Shown: in pieces, positions 42,892 through 55,572 of the stretch
Layout of the letters: the number at the start of each line of letters is the position of its first letter
Position numbering within the stretch: the first letter of the stretch is position 1
From: Streptococcus oralis subsp. dentisani
GTDB lineage: Bacteria; Bacillota; Bacilli; Lactobacillales; Streptococcaceae
Assembly: GCF_007475365.1 (NCBI RefSeq)
Contig: NZ_CP034442.1
Coordinates: 806,001-870,000 of the forward strand
Reading direction: 5' to 3'
DNA length: 64,000 bases
The notes under the pieces: generated by a model
The model's database searches: none
Told to the model about the DNA's origin: nothing
The model's input: the letters and a program-made list of their open reading frames with translations, nothing else
Made by a program: the position numbers and the translations under genes

Positions 42892-44619
42892 TTAGAAGCG
42901 AATCGCTTCACGTGTTTTTTCATAAGAAGAAACAAAGCGATTTGTGACTCCTGGTTCTGCAACTTCCAAGGCCTGAGAAATCTTCTCAAATGATGCCTTG
43001 TAGTCAAATTCTTTTTCAAAAATTTCAAGTGCTTCATTGAAAGCTTGCTGGATACGCTCATCAAATGAACGGTAACGGTTTGAATACTGCAAGAGTTGCT
43101 CTGTCAAGGTCGCATATTGAACAATATTGTAGGTTTCTGTTTCAAGAGCCTCCATGTCATGGGTCGCAATTTCAAGAATTCGTTTAACTGATTCAATATT
43201 AACTTGTGCTTGTTCTAACTCTGCCATCAGATCTTCTGTGTTATGGCTTGCAGTAAAGAAAAGTTTCAAGAAACTTTGAGGAATACCCGGTAAGTTTCTC
43301 TTTTCCATGTAGCGTTTGATAGTATGCAAGCGATTCACATAGACATTTGCTTTTTGACGAGCATTGATGTCATCTTTTTCGATTTGAGCTAGGCGTTCAC
43401 TAACAGAAACTTGTTCGTCTTCAATGTCTTTTAGATTACTTTGAAGTGAACTAAGCTGCTCCTCTAAAACAGAGTAGGCTTGAGTAGGTTCTGTCTGATC
43501 TTCAGTTGCCTCTGTGATCGCTGTATCAAGCCCTGACAATTCAGCTTGAAGACGGCGGACATGGTTCCCATCACTTTCTGGGAGAAGATAAGTTTTATTC
43601 AAGCGTTCAAGGTCTTGAACCAAAACCTGATTATTTTCTTTCAAGTGATTGAGGTAGGTTGGAAGCGTTGAAAGGAGACTTTCAACGACCTTTTGGGCAG
43701 CTATTTCACGCGTGAAGATATCGTAGAGCGCATTAATCTCTTCTTGGATTTGTGTATTTTCATACTCTGCATTATCCAATTCCAACTGACGGATATTTTC
43801 TTGATTATTTTTCAAGGATTCATGTAAAAGTTGGAAGCGTGACTCGATGTCCGTTTCAGTGAAGTGATAATTAGCATCCAAGAGTTTACGGTAGCCTTCC
43901 TCCAAATCTTCCAATTGTTCTGGAAGTTCTGTTGACAAAGTCTTCACGAGAGATGGAACACGATCAACGATATGTGTCAAAGCGAGAATATGATTTTCAG
44001 TTGAATCAAGAATTGCTGCTGCTTCAACTGGGTCACCTGAAGAGTTCAAGGTTACAAATTGAGAAAACTCTGACTGGATATTTTCCAATTGTTTCTCAAT
44101 TTCAGGAAGGGCTTTACCATACTGTTCCGAATTTTCTGCTACGGTATGTTGCAGATTTTCAAATAAGTCCAAAGCATGCAGAACACGTCCGCTATTCTTA
44201 GACTCTTGTTTTTCAAGCTCTGAAAGCGCATTGCGAATCGCAGCAATGTCTTCTTCAATTAAATCAATTTGACTTTCGATTTGATCGATTTGGTGAGTCG
44301 CTTTGAAAAAGCGAAAAGAATTGTTGTAGCCTTCAGCCTCAAACAGGTTATTTTCAATATCAGCAAATGAGTTAAGGGATAAATCAACCCATTTTTGATT
44401 CCATTCACGGAAGGTTACCTGACTTTGACCAATCAAATGCATGTTTTTAACCGCTTCAACCTCATCATTTACAGGAAGGTTGTAGAGTTCTTCTTTTCTT
44501 TCTTCGAGGGCCGTCAATCTACTTACATTACGCTTACGTAGGAAGATTGCCGCTACATAAGCCAGAATCAAAATGACTGCAATCGCAACCATTAGATAAA
44601 TTAGTTGTCCATTAGACAT
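42892..44619 (-). CDS. ezrA: Septation ring regulator EzrA
   Basis: A 575-residue cell-division protein: one N-terminal membrane helix (about 5-26) and a long cytosolic spectrin-like coiled-coil region (about 100-540). It binds FtsZ and coordinates septal and peripheral wall growth in streptococci. The C-terminal NRYRSFDERIQQAFNEAL segment is well conserved. Its own promoter (TGATATAAT) lies in the 80 bp after gyrB. Confidence 0.94.
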   Translation of the reverse strand: MSNGQLIYLMVAIAVILILAYVAAIFLRKRNVSRLTALEERKEELYNLPVNDEVEAVKNMHLIGQSQVTFREWNQKWVDLSLNSFADIENNLFEAEGYNNSFRFFKATHQIDQIESQIDLIEEDIAAIRNALSELEKQESKNSGRVLHALDLFENLQHTVAENSEQYGKALPEIEKQLENIQSEFSQFVTLNSSGDPVEAAAILDSTENHILALTHIVDRVPSLVKTLSTELPEQLEDLEEGYRKLLDANYHFTETDIESRFQLLHESLKNNQENIRQLELDNAEYENTQIQEEINALYDIFTREIAAQKVVESLLSTLPTYLNHLKENNQVLVQDLERLNKTYLLPESDGNHVRRLQAELSGLDTAITEATEDQTEPTQAYSVLEEQLSSLQSNLKDIEDEQVSVSERLAQIEKDDINARQKANVYVNRLHTIKRYMEKRNLPGIPQSFLKLFFTASHNTEDLMAELEQAQVNIESVKRILEIATHDMEALETETYNIVQYATLTEQLLQYSNRYRSFDERIQQAFNEALEIFEKEFDYKASFEKISQALEVAEPGVTNRFVSSYEKTREAIRF

Positions 44620-44699
44620 ATCAAACTCCTTTTATACTAGAAACAATCGTATTGATTATATCATATTTTTTAGGTCATGGGAACTATTTCCCACATTTT

Positions 44700-47222
<2,523 letters not shown>

Positions 47223-47223
<1 letters not shown>

Positions 47224-47239
47224 ACCCTTCATTATACCA
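47223..47239 (-). promoter_or_regulatory. HAD-gyrB promoter, predicted leaderless start
   Basis: TGGTATAAT (47239-47231) is followed by seven bases and the ATG at 47223, so transcription should start at or one base before the ATG. Confidence 0.5.
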
Positions 47240-47288
47240 TTTTTTTATGAAAAAAGCGATGATTTCCTAGATTTTTCCAAGTAAAAAA

Positions 47289-47305
47289 CGAGAGCCGAAC
47301 TCTCG
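47289..47305 (-). terminator. Terminator of the dinG-rodA-thiJ operon
   Basis: CGAGAG / CTCTCG stem with TTCGG loop and six T on the minus strand, just after the DJ-1/PfpI gene. Confidence 0.9.
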
Positions 47306-47307
47306 TC

Positions 47308-47862
47308 TTACTGTTGATTTCCAAAGACATCTCGATAGAGCATGCCGTCTCGTAAACTTTCAGCATCTCCTCCCAATTGCTCTACCAATTCATAGGCAAA
47401 GGCAAGTGCGGTTGACGGTCCTCGGCTAGTTGTTAGATTACCATCTACAACCACTGTTTGCTTTTGATAAATTCCATCAGTAATTTGCTCCTGAACTCCG
47501 TCATAACAAGTAAAGTGCTTGTCTTTCAGGACACCTGCTTGATGGAGGGCGATTGGGGCTGCACAGATAGCTGCAATTTTCTTTCCAGCTTGGTCAAAGG
47601 CTTTAATCTCAGAAATGAGGGCTGGATTATCCCGTAGGTGAGCTGATCCTGGCATGCCACCTGGAAGAACTACCAAGTCATAGTCAGACAAATCACCATC
47701 AAAGATACGGTCGGCTTTTACCTGAATGCCATGTGATCCTGTCACGTGCTCTTCAAATCCTACCATATCACATGAAATGTTTGCTCGACGCAAGACATCA
47801 ACTACTGTCAAGGCTTCAATTTCTTCAAAACCCTGGGCTAAGATAACTGCTACTGTTGCCAT
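47308..47862 (-). CDS. DJ-1/PfpI family protein
   Basis: A 184-residue DJ-1/ThiJ/PfpI-fold protein. The nucleophile Cys sits in AAICAAPIALHQAG (about residue 100) and the N-terminal acidic residue in FEEIEALTVVDVL (Glu16). Members act as glyoxalase III/deglycase-like or stress proteins; the exact reaction is debated. It follows rodA by 10 nt. Confidence 0.92.
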   Translation of the reverse strand: MATVAVILAQGFEEIEALTVVDVLRRANISCDMVGFEEHVTGSHGIQVKADRIFDGDLSDYDLVVLPGGMPGSAHLRDNPALISEIKAFDQAGKKIAAICAAPIALHQAGVLKDKHFTCYDGVQEQITDGIYQKQTVVVDGNLTTSRGPSTALAFAYELVEQLGGDAESLRDGMLYRDVFGNQQ

Positions 47863-47872
47863 AGTGGCCTCC

Positions 47873-49096
47873 TTATTTGATTTGTTTTAGGACGACTTTC
47901 TTTCGTTTGAATGGAACTTTTCCACTTTTCTCCTCCGCTAGATTGGTCTGATAACTCATAGATAAGAGAAGACCGACTCCGATAAGGTTACTAATAATTG
48001 CGGACCCCCCTTGAGAAATGAAAGGCAGAGGAATCCCTGTCAAAGGAAGTAAGCCTGTCACGGCACCGATATTTTCAAAGATATGGAAGAGCAACATCAT
48101 GATAAAACCAGTCGAGATATAGGTGTAGAACTGATTGTTTGACTTAAGTGTAATCTTCAACATCCGATAGATAAGAAGTAAGTACAGGGCAACCAAAAAG
48201 ACTGAACCAATAAAGCCAAAATCTTCAGCAATCACCGTAAAAATCATATCACTCTCGCGTACTGGAATGAGGAGATTGGACACATTGAAACCTTGTCCAA
48301 ACAAGCCACCACTTCCAATCGCAATTTGTCCCTGCGCCTGTTGGTAAGTCGTTGTTTGCGCGAAGTCAAAGGGATTGAGCCAAGCCAAAATGCGGTTGAT
48401 CTGGTAAGTTGGCATCCCAATCTGATGCAAGAAGGCACGTCCATCCTTGCTTATAAAGATGGCCATGAAGCCTGCAACAGCAGTCACTCCTGTCGCAAAA
48501 ACAGGAATGATAATCTTCCACGAAACACCTGAAAGGAGAACCATACCGGAAAAAATAGCTACAAAGACCAAGGCAGTCCCCAAGTCACTTTGTAGGGCTA
48601 AGAGGATCAAGACTGGGATGGTAAAAGCAATCATCCAACCAATCAATAGGAAATCCAAGGGAATAGTCCGTCGCCATTCCTTGTGTTTTTGAGTGAATTG
48701 TACGATGACTCGAGCCAACATCAAGATATAGGAAATCTTCATGAACTCCGAAGGCTGAAAAAGTGTCGTTCCGCCAATTGATACCCAGTTCTTGGCACCC
48801 GTTGACGCTACAAGATTTGGATTGTAGAAAACAAGTGGGAGGACCATCAAAGCTAGCCCTAAGCCATAAAGATAAGGAGTCACCTTCCATAAAAACTCGG
48901 TATTAAAGAACATGACCACAAAACCAATGACAAGCCCCAAGGAAATCCAAGCGATTTGCTGACCTAGAATTGGTAATACATTATTTGGATAGTCATGACT
49001 AACTGCTATATAAATGGCCACTACTCCAATCACCAGTAAACAAAACACTGGTAGGAGGAGGCTATAATCGACTCGAGAGTCGAAGGAACGTTTCAT
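47873..49096 (-). CDS. rodA: Peptidoglycan glycosyltransferase RodA (SEDS family)
   Basis: A 407-residue SEDS polymerase with ten membrane helices that builds glycan strands during peripheral wall growth, together with a class B PBP. The SEDS signature GGSAIISNLIGVGLLLSMS lies near 365, LQSDLGTALVFVAIF near 170, and the catalytic Asp is expected in the ESDMIFTVIAEDFGF region. The order dinG-rodA-thiJ separates it from ftsW, which is normally next to ppc in streptococci, so RodA is preferred. Confidence 0.92.
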   Translation of the reverse strand: MKRSFDSRVDYSLLLPVFCLLVIGVVAIYIAVSHDYPNNVLPILGQQIAWISLGLVIGFVVMFFNTEFLWKVTPYLYGLGLALMVLPLVFYNPNLVASTGAKNWVSIGGTTLFQPSEFMKISYILMLARVIVQFTQKHKEWRRTIPLDFLLIGWMIAFTIPVLILLALQSDLGTALVFVAIFSGMVLLSGVSWKIIIPVFATGVTAVAGFMAIFISKDGRAFLHQIGMPTYQINRILAWLNPFDFAQTTTYQQAQGQIAIGSGGLFGQGFNVSNLLIPVRESDMIFTVIAEDFGFIGSVFLVALYLLLIYRMLKITLKSNNQFYTYISTGFIMMLLFHIFENIGAVTGLLPLTGIPLPFISQGGSAIISNLIGVGLLLSMSYQTNLAEEKSGKVPFKRKKVVLKQIK

Positions 49097-49101
49097 ATTT
49101 T

Positions 49102-51594
49102 TTACCTTTTCTCTTTCTTAGATTTTTCTTTCATTCTATTGCGACGGGATTGGAGAAAATCAGCTACAGCAGGCTCTAGCTGGCCTCTAGAAAGAACCTG
49201 AACAGCCCTTTCTTTTGACAAGGCCTGGGCGATTTGTTTGCCGTAACGCTTGCTGACGACACGACTGTCTAAGATTAGAGCAACCGAACCTTGGTCAGAT
49301 CGTCTGACAGTACGGCCCAAGGCTTGTTTTAGCCGAATGATTGCCATCGGCAACTGATAATCATAGAAAGGATTTTTCCCTTCTTGACGCAGTTCTTGGT
49401 TTAATTTTTTGGTTAAAGGTTCTTGGGGATTTTGGAAAGGCAATCTCGGAATCACTTGAATCACACAAGGATGGGTTGAAAAATCAACCCCTTCCCAGAA
49501 ACTACCTGTTCCAAGCAAGATCTGGCGTTCACCTTTTTCAAAACGTTTTTTCAGTTGACTTGGTTCCCCATTTTTATACTGAGCCAGATGAGGTTGGTCT
49601 AGCAAGTCTGAAACTGCCAGCAACATTTCTTTTGAGGTAAACAAAACCAATAAGGGTTCTTGAAAGGCCTGTAACCTTCGGATAACAGAAGCCACTTCAC
49701 TAGCATAGTCAACAGGCGAAACTTCTGTCACAAGAGGAAAATCATCGACTAGAAAGACTTCTTGTTGCTCCTGTTTTGTTACATCAAGCATTACAAGCGG
49801 AGCATCTGGAAATCCCAATAGATCTGCTAGGGAAACCCGATTGCTGATTTCAAGAGTGGCCGATACTCCTAGAAGCCTACAATCTTCTGGCAATAAGTCT
49901 GCTAGTATAAAGCGGCCTTTTTTGCTTGAACAAATCAGGACATCCTTGCTCGATTTCTCAGTTGCAGCAAGCCAAAATTCACGGTCCGAGGCGAAAAAGT
50001 TTGCAATCTCTCTATACTCTGGGAGAGCTAGCTCCGAAAAATGCTGGCGCAACTGTTCAAGAGAATCCAACCACTTTCCATTCTTAAGGCCTGACTGACA
50101 GTGCTCTATCAAGTATCGACATTCAAAGCTAATACTCTCAAGCAAGCGTTTCTGAACCAAATCTTCCTCTGTCTCCAAGGACTTATCAAGTTGGGTTACA
50201 AGATCCTCAAGGCGATAAGCCTGCTGGGCTAGATTTTCAAGAGCTAGCAGCATTTTTTGAGCTTCATCCAAAATCACCAAACGGTTGTCGACAAACTCTG
50301 GATTGTCTTCCAAACGAGTGACCAAATAGGCATGATTGGTCAGAAGAACACGACTGGTCTTGGCCTTGTCCTGTCCTCGTTTCCAAAAATCCTCTGTAGC
50401 AAATAAACTTTTCTTTGAAAGTTTGCCATCGTGGACTAGTTCTGGCAGAAAATGCTGGTAGCGATAAAGCTGCCCGATTTCGTCCAAGTCACCTGTCTCT
50501 GTCTCTGTTAGCCAGATGAGCAGTTGCATTTTAAAGCGTGTGAAGAGGCGATTGGACTCAGATCGATAGAGAATTTGATGAAAGGCATCCAGTTTCAAGT
50601 AATTTTGAGGACCCTTGAGACTATGAATCTCCAGATGGAAGACCTCTTTTAAACGCTGACCTTCTTCTTGCATGATTTGATTTTGAAGAATTTTGGTTGG
50701 AACACTCACTAGGATACCTGCTTGACTCTCCAAGTTCAAAGCTGGGAGGAGATAACCATAAGTCTTGCCCAGTCCCGTTTGAGCTTGGATAAAGGAAGTC
50801 TGGTATTCTTCCAATAATTGCTCAATCTTCTCCGCAAATTCCAACTGTTGCGGTCGCTCCTCCAGCCCCAATAAAGAAATATTTTTAGCAAAATCTTTGG
50901 ATAACTTTCGTGGGACTAAGCCTTTGCTTTCCTTTTTGAGGAAAAGCCCATGAAGCTCCATCAAGTCTGGTGAAGATAAGAGAGATTGTTGCTGATAGAC
51001 CTCCTCAATCACCAGATAACTTTCATAGAGAAGGTTGTCTGCAAGGTCTAACAAGCTTTCTAAAAGCCCTTTAGGTAGCTCAAAAAGTTTTTGACGCATG
51101 TAAAGCAAGAGTTCAGCTGTTGCTTGAGCATCTGACAGGGCAGTGTGGGCCTGTTCTAGTTCAATGCCCAACTCTTGACAAAGGATACCTAAGTTATACT
51201 TTTCAAACTGAGGATACAGAACTTGGGCAAGCTCAACTGTATCCACTCGCGGTGTGCGCAATTCATATCCTTCAAAAAAGAGAAATTCTGCAAGAAGGTT
51301 AGCATCAAACTGTACATTGTGCGCAACAAAAATACCGTCCTTAACCAATTCAAAAATTTTTCTGGCCACCTGAGAAAATTCTGGTGCCGCAGCCAAACGC
51401 TGATCGGTCAGACCCGTTAATTCTTTGATATGAGAATCCAAGGGTTCGTGGGGATTGACATCGGTCGCATACTGATCGATAATGTCACCATCCTCAATCA
51501 CCACAATACCTACTTGAATAATTTTTGCCTTGCTTCCGGTGCTGGTCGCCTCTAAATCAACGACCACATACCGATCATTTCTCGCATTCATCAT
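49102..51594 (-). CDS. dinG: DinG-family helicase with N-terminal exonuclease domain
   Basis: An 830-residue fusion. Residues about 1-165 form a DEDD 3'-5' exonuclease (VVDLEATSTG, AHNVQFDANLL, HTALSDAQATAE). The rest is an XPD/DinG-like superfamily 2 helicase with Walker A AQTGLGKTYGYLLPA near 265, the DEAQ-type box VILDEAQKML, and the C-terminal QALGRTVRRSDQGSVALILD motif VI. Unlike E. coli DinG there is no obvious four-Cys iron-sulfur cluster, as in other Firmicute DinG proteins. rodA starts five bases after it. Confidence 0.93.
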   Translation of the reverse strand: MMNARNDRYVVVDLEATSTGSKAKIIQVGIVVIEDGDIIDQYATDVNPHEPLDSHIKELTGLTDQRLAAAPEFSQVARKIFELVKDGIFVAHNVQFDANLLAEFLFFEGYELRTPRVDTVELAQVLYPQFEKYNLGILCQELGIELEQAHTALSDAQATAELLLYMRQKLFELPKGLLESLLDLADNLLYESYLVIEEVYQQQSLLSSPDLMELHGLFLKKESKGLVPRKLSKDFAKNISLLGLEERPQQLEFAEKIEQLLEEYQTSFIQAQTGLGKTYGYLLPALNLESQAGILVSVPTKILQNQIMQEEGQRLKEVFHLEIHSLKGPQNYLKLDAFHQILYRSESNRLFTRFKMQLLIWLTETETGDLDEIGQLYRYQHFLPELVHDGKLSKKSLFATEDFWKRGQDKAKTSRVLLTNHAYLVTRLEDNPEFVDNRLVILDEAQKMLLALENLAQQAYRLEDLVTQLDKSLETEEDLVQKRLLESISFECRYLIEHCQSGLKNGKWLDSLEQLRQHFSELALPEYREIANFFASDREFWLAATEKSSKDVLICSSKKGRFILADLLPEDCRLLGVSATLEISNRVSLADLLGFPDAPLVMLDVTKQEQQEVFLVDDFPLVTEVSPVDYASEVASVIRRLQAFQEPLLVLFTSKEMLLAVSDLLDQPHLAQYKNGEPSQLKKRFEKGERQILLGTGSFWEGVDFSTHPCVIQVIPRLPFQNPQEPLTKKLNQELRQEGKNPFYDYQLPMAIIRLKQALGRTVRRSDQGSVALILDSRVVSKRYGKQIAQALSKERAVQVLSRGQLEPAVADFLQSRRNRMKEKSKKEKR

Positions 51595-51621
51595 TAAAAA
51601 TTATATCAAAAAAAGCATGAT

Positions 51622-51774
51622 TTGACACCCCTCAACTTTGATAACAATCTCGCTTTATTTGTAATTTTGAGTAAAAATCAAGACCTTAAAAGTGAGAATT
51701 TCACGCAAGTTCAGCAGTTGATTGCTGGTTCTGAGGTATTTGAAAAACTTATCAACATAGCTACATCGACATAA
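51622..51774 (+). pseudogene. Short coding remnant on the plus strand between dinG and nnrD
   Basis: A stretch of about 50 codons reads LNFDNNLALFVILSKNQDL, then FTQVQQLIAGSEVFEKLINIATST and TAA. It has protein-like composition and ends just before a bidirectional hairpin (51775-51804), but there is no ribosome site or ATG. It may be the C-terminal end of a lost gene. I do not recognise the family. Confidence 0.3.
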
Positions 51775-51790
51775 AAAGACAACTAAGGTA

Positions 51791-52642
51791 TTAGCTGCCT
51801 TTTTGAGATATTTTTTTCATTGTTTTCGGAATTTCACAGCTAATCTGACTTGGTAAAACCACATAATGTTCTTGAGCTAGTTCTTGCGCGATAGCTGAAT
51901 GAAGGTAGGTCGCTACCACCACTCTCTCATAGAGGCTTACTTGGTGAAACTGACCTGCAAAACCAGCAATCATCCCAGCCAAAGTATCTCCCATCCCACC
52001 AGTTGCTTGATAGGGGCCTCCAGCCTGTAACTGATAGTATTCAGGTTTGCCAGCTTGCCAGATACGAGTCGCTGGACCCTTCTCGACAAGAATCGTTCCT
52101 TGAGGAAAAGATGCAAGAGCTCTAGCAGTCATCTCTGTATTTTGATGTTCAAGAGCTGTGCCAGATAGTCTTTCCCATTCCTTTTGGTGGGGAGTTAGGA
52201 TGAGCTGACTAGATGGGAATGGCAAATGAGCTTTTGCTAAGATGCCCAAAGCACCACCGTCTACAATCAAAATTTGTTCTTCTCTGAGACTGTAAAAGAC
52301 TCGATTTACAAGTTCTTCTCCGAATACATTCTCTCGCAAACCCGGACCTAGCAAGATAACTTCTGCCTTCTCTAACTGTTCCTTTAGTAATGCTTTATCC
52401 TTTATAGAAAATGCCATAGCTTCAGGTAAATGGCTGTGCAGAGCTGGGATATTCTCCTTATCCGTGCCAACAGTCACCAAACCAGCCCCACTCTTAACAG
52501 CTGCAATGGCTGACATGATGATAGCACCCCCATAAGGATAGGTTCCTCCCAGCAAGAGCAGGCGACCGTAATCCCCCTTATGACTGTGACGTGGCCGTTC
52601 TACAATGACTTTTTCTAATAAAGCTTGATCAATCACTTTCAT
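51791..52642 (-). CDS. nnrD: ADP-dependent NAD(P)H-hydrate dehydratase
   Basis: A 283-residue ribokinase-like repair enzyme that dehydrates damaged NAD(P)H hydrates. The N-terminal SHKGDYGRLLLLGGTYPYGG and the C-terminal GGMGDTLAGMIAGF signature (catalytic Asp near 226) are typical. The epimerase domain (NnrE) found fused in other bacteria is absent. The stop codon lies within a hairpin that acts as terminator. Confidence 0.92.
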   Translation of the reverse strand: MKVIDQALLEKVIVERPRHSHKGDYGRLLLLGGTYPYGGAIIMSAIAAVKSGAGLVTVGTDKENIPALHSHLPEAMAFSIKDKALLKEQLEKAEVILLGPGLRENVFGEELVNRVFYSLREEQILIVDGGALGILAKAHLPFPSSQLILTPHQKEWERLSGTALEHQNTEMTARALASFPQGTILVEKGPATRIWQAGKPEYYQLQAGGPYQATGGMGDTLAGMIAGFAGQFHQVSLYERVVVATYLHSAIAQELAQEHYVVLPSQISCEIPKTMKKISQKGS

Positions 52643-52673
52643 CGTTTTTTCCTCTCACTTCATTATACTACAA

Positions 52674-52693
52674 AAGGAGGCTCGAACCTCCTT
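52674..52693 (-). terminator. Terminator of the folD-HAD operon
   Basis: AAGGAGG / CCTCCTT stem with TTCGAG loop followed by T residues, directly before the nnrD promoter (GTATAAT at 52669-52662). Confidence 0.85.
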
Positions 52694-52698
52694 CTACA

Positions 52699-53472
52699 CT
52701 ATTTTCCCTTAAATTCCGCAAAGGTCTGTAAGATTTTAGCTGCTACTGCTGGAGAAGGTTCTCCTTTTAGCTCAAACGTTTCATCCGCATATGAAGTAAG
52801 GCCAGCAAAATCTCCTATCTGGACTGAATAAAGAGACGTCTTAAACAGTTCAATATCGTTTTGGTCATTTCCAAAAGCGATGAAGTTCTCTCCACATAAC
52901 TTTTCAACAGTTGTCGCCTTATGAGTATCCAAGGGATTAACATAAAGGCACTTTTCATGCGCATGATAGGAGAGATGAGCCTGCCCCAGTCTTTCTAACT
53001 GACCAAGCAGATCATCAAGCAACTCCTCGTGGTCACCCATATAAACGACTACCTTAATCGGAGTACCCAAGTCCTCAAGTTTCTGATGACGAGCTACCTT
53101 TAGGGGATCTACACTGGAGATAAATGGAATCTTCTCCACAATCTGACCACTATAGTCAAAGCAATCATCTACAAAGAAAGGGAGATTATAAGTCTGGCAA
53201 TAATCCACTAGCGCATGATAAACTCTAGCATCGAGATTCCTTTCAAAGATAGCCTGCCCCAGATGATAGGCTACGCCACCATTCAATCCTATGACCAAGC
53301 GCTGACTGAGTTTAGGGCCTAATAAACCCAAGCAATCCCGATAAGAGCGGGCTGAGGCAAACACAAGCTCATGCCCATAATCTTCAGCCTTTAAAAGAAC
53401 CTGCTTAATCTCCTCATCAATGGTCATGTAGTCAAAAGATAGCGTTCCATCCAGGTCAAATACGAATTTCAT
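52699..53472 (-). CDS. Cof-type HAD phosphatase
   Basis: A 257-residue class IIB HAD hydrolase: motif I FVFDLDGTLSFD, motif II FASARSYRD, and C-terminal FIAFGNDQNDIELF. The substrate is not readable; related proteins dephosphorylate sugar phosphates. It follows folD by four bases, so a link to folate or to flavin/PLP phosphates is possible but unproven. Confidence 0.9.
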   Translation of the reverse strand: MKFVFDLDGTLSFDYMTIDEEIKQVLLKAEDYGHELVFASARSYRDCLGLLGPKLSQRLVIGLNGGVAYHLGQAIFERNLDARVYHALVDYCQTYNLPFFVDDCFDYSGQIVEKIPFISSVDPLKVARHQKLEDLGTPIKVVVYMGDHEELLDDLLGQLERLGQAHLSYHAHEKCLYVNPLDTHKATTVEKLCGENFIAFGNDQNDIELFKTSLYSVQIGDFAGLTSYADETFELKGEPSPAVAAKILQTFAEFKGK

Positions 53473-53476
53473 CTTC

Positions 53477-54334
53477 CTAGTCCTTGTTTAGTGTTCGAAG
53501 CGCTGCCTGATAGGTTTGCTCCATTAGCATGGTAATAGTCATAGGTCCAACTCCACCAGGTACAGGTGTGATGTGACTGGCAAGTGGTGCAACCGCATCA
53601 TAATCAACATCTCCACAAAGCTTGCCATTTTCATCTCGGTTCATCCCAACGTCAATGACAACCGCTCCCGGTTTGACAAAGTCAGTAGTCACAAACTTAG
53701 CACGACCGATAGCAACCACCAGAATATCTGCTTTAGCAGCCACCTTGGCAAGGTGATGGGTGCGTGAGTGAGTCAAAGTCACAGTCGCATTTTTAGCCAA
53801 AAGAAGCTGAGCCATTGGTTTCCCAACGATATTGGAACGACCGATAACAACCGCATTTTTACCTTCCAACTCAATCCCATATTCATGAAACATCTCCATA
53901 ATTCCTGCAGGTGTCGAAGGAATCATAACTGGATGACCAGACCATAGGCGACCCATGTTTAGCGGGTGGAAACCATCCACATCCTTTTCTGGGTCAATGG
54001 CTAACAAAACCGCCTCTTCATCGATATGTTTGGGTAAAGGTAACTGAACCAAAATCCCATGCCATGCTGAATCTTGATTATAGTTAGCAATCAAGTCCAA
54101 CAATTCCGCTTGGGTAATGGTATCTGGAACTCGCACAACTTCACTACGGAAGCCAGCAGCAAGAGCTGACCGTTCCTTGTTGCGAACGTAGACTTGGCTG
54201 GCAGGATTGTCCCCCACCAAAATCACCACCAAGCCTGGAACTAGACCTGTTTCTTCTTTTAGTTTGGCAGTCTTTTCAGCCAACTGTCCTTGTAACTTAG
54301 CCGCAAGAGCCTTCCCATCAATAATCTGTGCCAT
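53477..54334 (-). CDS. folD: Methylenetetrahydrofolate dehydrogenase/cyclohydrolase
   Basis: A 285-residue bifunctional enzyme converting 5,10-methylene-THF to 10-formyl-[21 protein letters not shown] holds the catalytic Tyr and Lys region (Lys56-type), [12 protein letters not shown] is the substrate signature, [16 protein letters not shown] is the NADP site, and [15 protein letters not shown] ends the fold. I chose ATG 54334 with an AGAGAAG site; a TTG seven codons earlier is also open. Confidence 0.95.
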   Translation of the reverse strand: MAQIIDGKALAAKLQGQLAEKTAKLKEETGLVPGLVVILVGDNPASQVYVRNKERSALAAGFRSEVVRVPDTITQAELLDLIANYNQDSAWHGILVQLPLPKHIDEEAVLLAIDPEKDVDGFHPLNMGRLWSGHPVMIPSTPAGIMEMFHEYGIELEGKNAVVIGRSNIVGKPMAQLLLAKNATVTLTHSRTHHLAKVAAKADILVVAIGRAKFVTTDFVKPGAVVIDVGMNRDENGKLCGDVDYDAVAPLASHITPVPGGVGPMTITMLMEQTYQAALRTLNKD

Positions 54335-54435
54335 ATTTCTTCTCTTTTCTATCAAATATCTTCTATTATATCAAAAAATACCTTGGCATTCTAACACTTC
54401 TTGACTAATAGACCTTATAGTTTGAAACTATAAGA

Positions 54436-54456
54436 AAAAGCTCTTATCGAGCTTTT
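54436..54456 (-). terminator. Terminator after the TfoX-domain gene
   Basis: AAAAGCTC / GAGCTTTTT hairpin with T run; a second hairpin, CTTATAGTTT / AAACTATAAG, follows at 54415-54435. Confidence 0.82.
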
Positions 54457-54483
54457 AGTACCTATTTATCTTAGGCAAGTCTA

Positions 54484-54804
54484 TCATGCTTTCTTTTTGA
54501 CCTTGGGAGCAGGCAAAACTTCGTACATATCCTTGATTAGTCTCATTAGAAATGACTTATCTTCAATGTCTTCTATCAAAATCATCTCCTTAGCTCCTTC
54601 ATAAGGACATTCAAGCCTAGTCTGTCCCAGTTGATCCATGACCACCTTCACAGGCTTCAATAACAAACGATTATCATAGATTCCCCCAATAATCTTCCCA
54701 CGATAATAAAGGATATACTCTCCCATCATTGGACGATAACTCATCTCCTCTAACTCCGATAGCTGATCGAGAATAAAGGTTAAATATTCCTTACTTGAAG
54801 CCAT
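54484..54804 (-). CDS. TfoX N-terminal domain protein
   Basis: A 106-residue protein corresponding to the TfoX N-terminal domain only (RPMMGEYILYYRGKIIGGIY). In gammaproteobacteria full TfoX promotes competence; single-domain versions in streptococci have no known role and are unrelated to the ComX pathway. It is the last gene after the amino-acid ABC genes. Confidence 0.85.
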   Translation of the reverse strand: MASSKEYLTFILDQLSELEEMSYRPMMGEYILYYRGKIIGGIYDNRLLLKPVKVVMDQLGQTRLECPYEGAKEMILIEDIEDKSFLMRLIKDMYEVLPAPKVKKKA

Positions 54805-54837
54805 GATTTCTACTCCACTTCTTCTAAAAATGAGGTC

Positions 54838-55572
54838 TTACAAAACCTTACTCAAAAATTCCTTGGTCCGTTGTTCTTTTGTTTGATCGAAAATCTCCTC
54901 TGGCCTTCCATCTTCGACAACAACCCCATCCGCCATAAAGATAACACGGTCTGCCACCTCACGCGCAAAGCCCATTTCATGCGTCACAATCACCATGGTC
55001 ATCCCCGACTTGGCGAGGTCTTGCATAACAGCTAAAACTTCTCCGACCATCTCAGGGTCTAGGGCTGAAGTCGGCTCATCAAAAAGCAAAACATCTGGTT
55101 CCATAGCAAGTCCACGTGCAATAGCAATCCGTTGTTGCTGACCACCTGACAAACTCTGTGGATAGGCCGTCGCCTTATCTGGCAAGCCAACTTTTTCTAA
55201 TAGTTCCTGTGCTCTCTTCTCCGCAACTTCCTTGCTTTCACCTTTGGTTTTAATTGGTGATAAAGTGATATTTTCCATCACTGTCATATTGGGAAAGAGG
55301 TTGAATTGTTGGAATACCATGCCCATCTTTTCACGCATAGCAAAAAGGTCATTTTTCTTATCAGTGATATCAACTCCTTCAAAGATAACCTTTCCCTTAC
55401 TTGCTTCCTCGAGAAGATTCATCGAACGAAGAAGGGTTGATTTCCCGCTCCCTGACGGACCGATAATTACCACAACTTCTCCTCGTTTAATCTCAAGGTC
55501 AATCCCTTTCAAGACTTCATTCTTCCCAAAAGACTTATGCAAGCCTTCTATTTTTATCAAGGTTTCTGTCAT
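54838..55572 (-). CDS. Polar amino-acid ABC transporter, ATP-binding protein (GlnQ-like)
   Basis: A 244-residue ABC ATPase: Walker [10 protein letters not shown] near 37, Q-loop VFQQFNLFP, signature [14 protein letters not shown], Walker [13 protein letters not shown] and H-loop VTHEM. It is very similar in layout to the ATPase at 25389 but clearly a separate system. The start overlaps the permease stop by one base (TAATG). Confidence 0.93.
   Translation of the reverse strand: MTETLIKIEGLHKSFGKNEVLKGIDLEIKRGEVVVIIGPSGSGKSTLLRSMNLLEEASKGKVIFEGVDITDKKNDLFAMREKMGMVFQQFNLFPNMTVMENITLSPIKTKGESKEVAEKRAQELLEKVGLPDKATAYPQSLSGGQQQRIAIARGLAMEPDVLLFDEPTSALDPEMVGEVLAVMQDLAKSGMTMVIVTHEMGFAREVADRVIFMADGVVVEDGRPEEIFDQTKEQRTKEFLSKVL

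Noticed and set aside
42859..42892. Synteny breakpoint between pgdA and ezrA relative to pneumococcus
   Set aside because: From memory these genes lie apart in pneumococcal maps, but I cannot check the map here, and the order may be normal for this species.
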